Of a DNA stretch of 23,384 bases, positions 20,538 through 23,384 are shown one piece after another. Within the stretch, counting starts at the first letter, position 1; each line of letters opens with the position of its first letter. The position numbers and the translations under genes are program-made. This DNA is from Mesotaenium endlicherianum (Eukaryota; Streptophyta; Zygnematophyceae; Zygnematales; Mesotaeniaceae), in assembly GCA_009602735.1 (NCBI GenBank), contig WELA01003444.1, forward strand, positions 30,034 to 53,417. The letters are read 5' to 3'. The notes under the pieces were generated by a model, which saw only the letters and a program-made list of their open reading frames with translations, was not told the DNA's origin and ran no database searches.

Positions 20538-20580
20538 CTGCATTGAGTGGAATTTCAATATGGTGATTGGCGTACCTACC

Positions 20581-21407
20581 TAAAAGTTCAGATCTTGTAT
20601 GGACTCACCGGCGTTGCGATGAAGCAACAGCAGGTTCATCCAGAATTTGATATGGATAAGAGTAGCAGCAATAAATAGCATAGACCAATGAACAGGAATA
20701 TTAGCAAAGTACCTCTGATTCATACTTTAAACAATTATGGGGACTTGACAGGGAATGCGCCTGCTTACGCAAAAGTTAGAAATTGTTGTAAAAAAATCTT
20801 GACAGTTAAAGAATTTGGAATTCATTCAATGTGAAAGAGTGCCATGGTAAATGCTGCTAATATGGGAGTACTCAAGAATATTGGGAGGGGTGGAAAACAG
20901 CAGACAAAAGAGATGTACATCATAAAATTGGGAGAAGAAACAAGGAAATTGCCATCCCTGACGTAGGAGAGGCAGGACCACACTTACAACAGCACCTCAC
21001 CGAGGCACTCTAGAAGAAAAGAAGAAACAGGTGACAAAGGACTCAAGGGAGAGCTGACTTGGCATTTGAGACCATGTCGCTGATAACTAATGCGTTTGTT
21101 AGAATGCTTTGCTGCACATGCCTTTCTTTGTCTTGCCTACTTCTTACCCTAGTTACTCCAACCTACACTTTTCTATTCCCTCTCATGTGTGCTACCTGTT
21201 GCTCTCTTCTACCTCGTATCTCTTCCTGTCTTTAATATTAGGGCGTCAATCCTGTTCTCGTATTTGTGACATATGCAGCTATCCTATTATCACATTCACC
21301 TACATCTCATATACATACAAAATATGAAAAGAATAGGCTTTTTGATTTTGAATAAGAAAGTAGGGTAGTACAGGAAAATACCAATAGCTACTAATACTAT
21401 CCGAGAC
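20581..21407. other. AT-richer spacer with minus-strand splice-like signals
   Basis: No protein family recognised. On the minus strand a strong polypyrimidine acceptor (CTGTTTCTTCTTTTCTTCTAG, near 21013) is followed 22 bases later by a consensus donor GTAAGT, which could bound a tiny exon. The plus frame 21109-21327 is C/T-driven and not convincing. Confidence 0.3.
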
Positions 21408-21458
21408 TTTGTCTTTGCCTTTCGGCTGGTCTGAAACTTTTTTTGGACTGGTAGACAT
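21408..21458 (-). CDS. Candidate first exon of a minus-strand gene, unknown product
   Basis: The ATG at 21458 (context GTGAAGATGTCT) opens a lysine/serine-rich peptide, MSTSPKKVSDQPKGKDK, of soluble character, then a weak donor (GACAAA|GTCTCG). The frame continues open to about 21300 with unlikely sequence. It could belong with the exon at 20451-20537 on the same strand (both ends are phase 0), but intermediate exons are not resolved. Confidence 0.22.
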
Positions 21459-21959
21459 CTTCACAGAATCGGATGCGAGCTGAAGGTGCTTCTGCACTCT
21501 AGCGTGTATGCCAGAGGTCATGAGAACAGAAACTTACAGCTTCAGGAGGAGCTTCAGTCGTGAAACTTCAACATGAGAGAGAGCTAATCTGCAAGTGTAC
21601 TTCTGACTTCCTGCAATGACAGCTTCATGTCTGCTATAGACTTAAGTAGCTTAGATTTCAGCTTCTTCTCACTATCGTTTACTATCTTTGCACGGTCATT
21701 ACACGTGTAATAATTTCATAGCTTGATGTCACAAATCTTGTTTCGACTAAAACTTTAAACATGTGTGGTATGGTGTGATATATCGATGCACCATATAATT
21801 AACTTTGGTAGATACTAACGAGGTCAACATCAATCATTTTTGTTTGGTCTGTCGGCTCGCGTCCATCACGAGGCTCATCCGCACGCTCAAATTGACCTCC
21901 TCAATTTTCATCGTCGGTGAATCCTGGAGACGCAAGGTGTCGCGCACGAGCGCGTGCTC

Positions 21960-22290
21960 ATTAGGCCCCAGCTAGCATCATCGAACTCGAGATCATGAAA
22001 TTAAAAGATTCCATCATTCCATTTAACCGCTTTTTCTTGAATGAAGAACACTTAATAAGCAAGAATAAGCATTGACGTCCAAATATTAGCTCCAACATGT
22101 TTCGTTGCCTTAGCAAGCTGGTCGTACGCCTTCTGTCCAATGATGACTTCTTCAATCCGTCATAAAGAGGGGAGATATTTCTCACCTTGCAGCAGCTCTT
22201 GTCCATCGCTCGTCTTGTAAGTGTGACTTCTGACAGATGCTCCGATACGCTTTAACTTGCTCAATACATGCGCATAACTAGAAGCCCAAA
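21960..22290 (-). pseudogene. Interrupted minus-strand reading frame, unknown family
   Basis: In one minus frame the sequence reads SSYAHVLSKLKRIGASVRSH, then TYKTSDGQELLQGEKYLPSL, then a TGA, then RIEEVIIGQKAYDQLAKATK and HVGANIWTSM before further stops. The content looks protein-like on both sides of the single stop. A donor-like CAAG|GTGAGA and an AAG 36 bases later would remove the stop in frame, but an intron that short would be exceptional. It ends close to the AP2 gene's start on the other strand. Confidence 0.25.
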
Positions 22291-22301
22291 AGGGAGGAAC
22301 A

Positions 22302-23384
22302 ATGGCGTCGGAGGAGGTCCAGGCAGTGGGTCAGCACGACCTCATGACGACCTCCGCTATGTGGGAAGGCCTGGAAATAGAACCTGGCCCTCATAGCCGT
22401 GTAGTTACAGCAGGGGGGGGTATGGCTCAGCAAACGCAAGCAGGGGACGTTTCGGGTGCAGCTTTGTCCTCGTCTCAGGCAGAGCATGTACCGCTCGAAG
22501 CTGAGGGGCACCCCTCTGCTCAGATCGTTGATCAGCAGGATCCGACAGTGTGGAACCGAGCGTCAGAAGGGGGGGTCTGGCAGCCACTGGTCGGCCCCAG
22601 GGCAGCCGGGGCAGCAGTAGAGAGCAAGCCAGACGGCCTGCAGGCCTTAATTCTTCCAGTGGAAACAGGGCCTACGTTTCAAGTGCCCCATAGCCAAGAG
22701 AGGGGGGTGGGCTATGGACAGAAGCTCCTCCGGCCAGAGGCCACCCTGGCCCCCCTTTCTGCGCCCCCTGTAGTCAATCCTACCCTTGCTGCTCTAACTG
22801 TCGTTCGTCCACCTGCCTCCTCCCCTCCAGCTCCCATCCCAGCCCCTGCCCCAGCCCCAGCCCCAGCCCCTCCCGCTCCCCCGATCTCCGCGCCCGCTCC
22901 CCACCCCCTCCTTGCCCCCACGCCAGCTCAGCAGCCCGCCAACTACCCCCCCGGCAGCGCTGCCCCCTCCTCCGAGATACCTATGAGTGTGCAGCAGCTG
23001 CTGGCGGCGCTTGCGGCCTCCGTGCGTCCGGATCTGCAGGCCCTCTTCGGACAGCTGGCAGGCAGGTGGGGGGTCCCGCCGGCTCCTCCCGTGGTGCCCC
23101 TGGCTCCCGGCAAGGCGCGGTTCCGGGGGATCACCCCCCACCACGGGCGCTGGCAGGCGCGCATCAAGGAGGCCAGGCGGGACATCCACCTGGGCTACTA
23201 TGACTCAGGTAGGGCGGCTCTCTCTCCTCGCGCCTTGCTGCCACCTGGCTCGCTTCAGCTCCCTCGCCCCTTCTCTCCCCCCCTCCCCTCAGGCTCGCCC
23301 TTTCACTCGCCCCCTCCCTCTCGCTCTACTCCTCTCCTCTGGCCCCTCCCTCTTTTCGCCTTCTCCCTTTCAATCCCTCCCCCC
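22302..23384 (+). CDS. AP2/ERF-domain transcription factor, 5' exon, gene cut by the window end
   Basis: The ATG at 22302 (GGAACAATGGCG) follows an in-frame TAA at 22275. The first exon encodes 302 residues plus one base and ends at 23208 at donor CTCAG|GTAGGG. Residues 1-170 are acidic/Gln-rich without a domain. Residues ~170-222 are Pro/Ala-rich (runs of PA). MSVQQLLAALAASV (228-241) may form a helix. Then KARFRGITPHHGRWQARIKE (271-290) and RDIHLGYYDS (293-302) match the first half of an AP2 domain: the FRG element, the W-x-ARI strand and the LG-Y-S segment. AP2 domains bind GC-rich DNA through this three-strand sheet, and the helix should be in the next exon, outside the window. The frame stays open to the last base, but from 23209 the sequence is a C/T-rich intron by composition. 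How many AP2 domains the full protein has cannot be seen. Confidence 0.85.
   Translation, partial: MASEEVQAVGQHDLMTTSAMWEGLEIEPGPHSRVVTAGGGMAQQTQAGDVSGAALSSSQAEHVPLEAEGHPSAQIVDQQDPTVWNRASEGGVWQPLVGPRAAGAAVESKPDGLQALILPVETGPTFQVPHSQERGVGYGQKLLRPEATLAPLSAPPVVNPTLAALTVVRPPASSPPAPIPAPAPAPAPAPPAPPISAPAPHPLLAPTPAQQPANYPPGSAAPSSEIPMSVQQLLAALAASVRPDLQALFGQLAGRWGVPPAPPVVPLAPGKARFRGITPHHGRWQARIKEARRDIHLGYYDSGRAALSPRALLPPGSLQLPRPFSPPLPSGSPFHSPPPSRSTPLLWPLPLFAFSLSIPPP
23209..23384 (+). other. Start of the AP2-gene intron, pyrimidine-rich
   Basis: It begins GTAGGG and is then dominated by CT/CCT words (CCCTCCC, TCTCTCC). No acceptor is confirmed before the window ends, although CCCCTCAG at about 23286-23293 could serve as one. 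Splicing there would give GCTCGCCC..., and continuing as an AP2 helix is not evident. Confidence 0.6.

Noticed and set aside
1..23384. tRNA, rRNA, transposase or reverse transcriptase
   Set aside because: I looked for B-box-like words, cloverleaf-sized hairpins and catalytic motifs and found none convincing. A tRNA scan and repeat library search would be needed to be sure.

Overview
This window looks like nuclear DNA of a green alga, probably a chlorophyte. The reasons are GC-rich exons with GT-AG introns set in AT-richer spacers, algal-style low-complexity Ala/Pro/Gly/Ser coding, and plant-lineage gene families (AP2/ERF, an SRA-YDG domain, an F-box/LRR-like protein). Nothing points to bacterial operons, phage, CRISPR arrays, rRNA or tRNA. 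All assignments come from reading translations and splice signals by eye; no search was run.

Layout: (1) About 1-4.3 kb is mostly non-coding, with one dispersed repeat present twice (2536 and 3985) that carries a conserved short hairpin. (2) 4365-6468, minus strand, holds the first clear gene: an SRA-YDG (methyl-cytosine reader type) protein rebuilt from three exons. All its junctions are in phase. Its first intron is filled with ~120-bp tandem repeats, and its last exon is a Pro/Gln/Arg-rich minisatellite whose units are all multiples of three. (3) 6.5-8.2 kb has little beyond one 96-codon ORF and a small repeat. (4) 8.25-12.65 kb, plus strand, holds a run of coding-like short exons that suggests a coiled-coil/multi-pass membrane protein of unknown family. 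Several junctions agree in phase, but the middle is unresolved. The last intron contains a 298-bp tandem duplication with only two mismatches.

(5) 13501-15750, plus strand, is the best-supported gene: an F-box/LRR-like protein of 678 residues in two exons. (6) About 16.3-20.25 kb is very GC-rich and contains diverged ~2-kb tandem duplicates of a coding-like segment with conflicting frames. I read it as decayed or heavily intron-split gene copies and give no confident gene. (7) 20.3-22.3 kb is AT-richer, with two weak minus-strand exon candidates and one interrupted minus-strand frame. (8) 22302 to the window end, plus strand, is the first exon of an AP2-domain transcription factor, cut by an intron inside the AP2 domain and by the window edge.

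The genes do not form an operon or an evident pathway. Three of them (SRA reader, F-box adaptor, AP2 factor) are regulatory-type proteins, but their proximity is probably chance.
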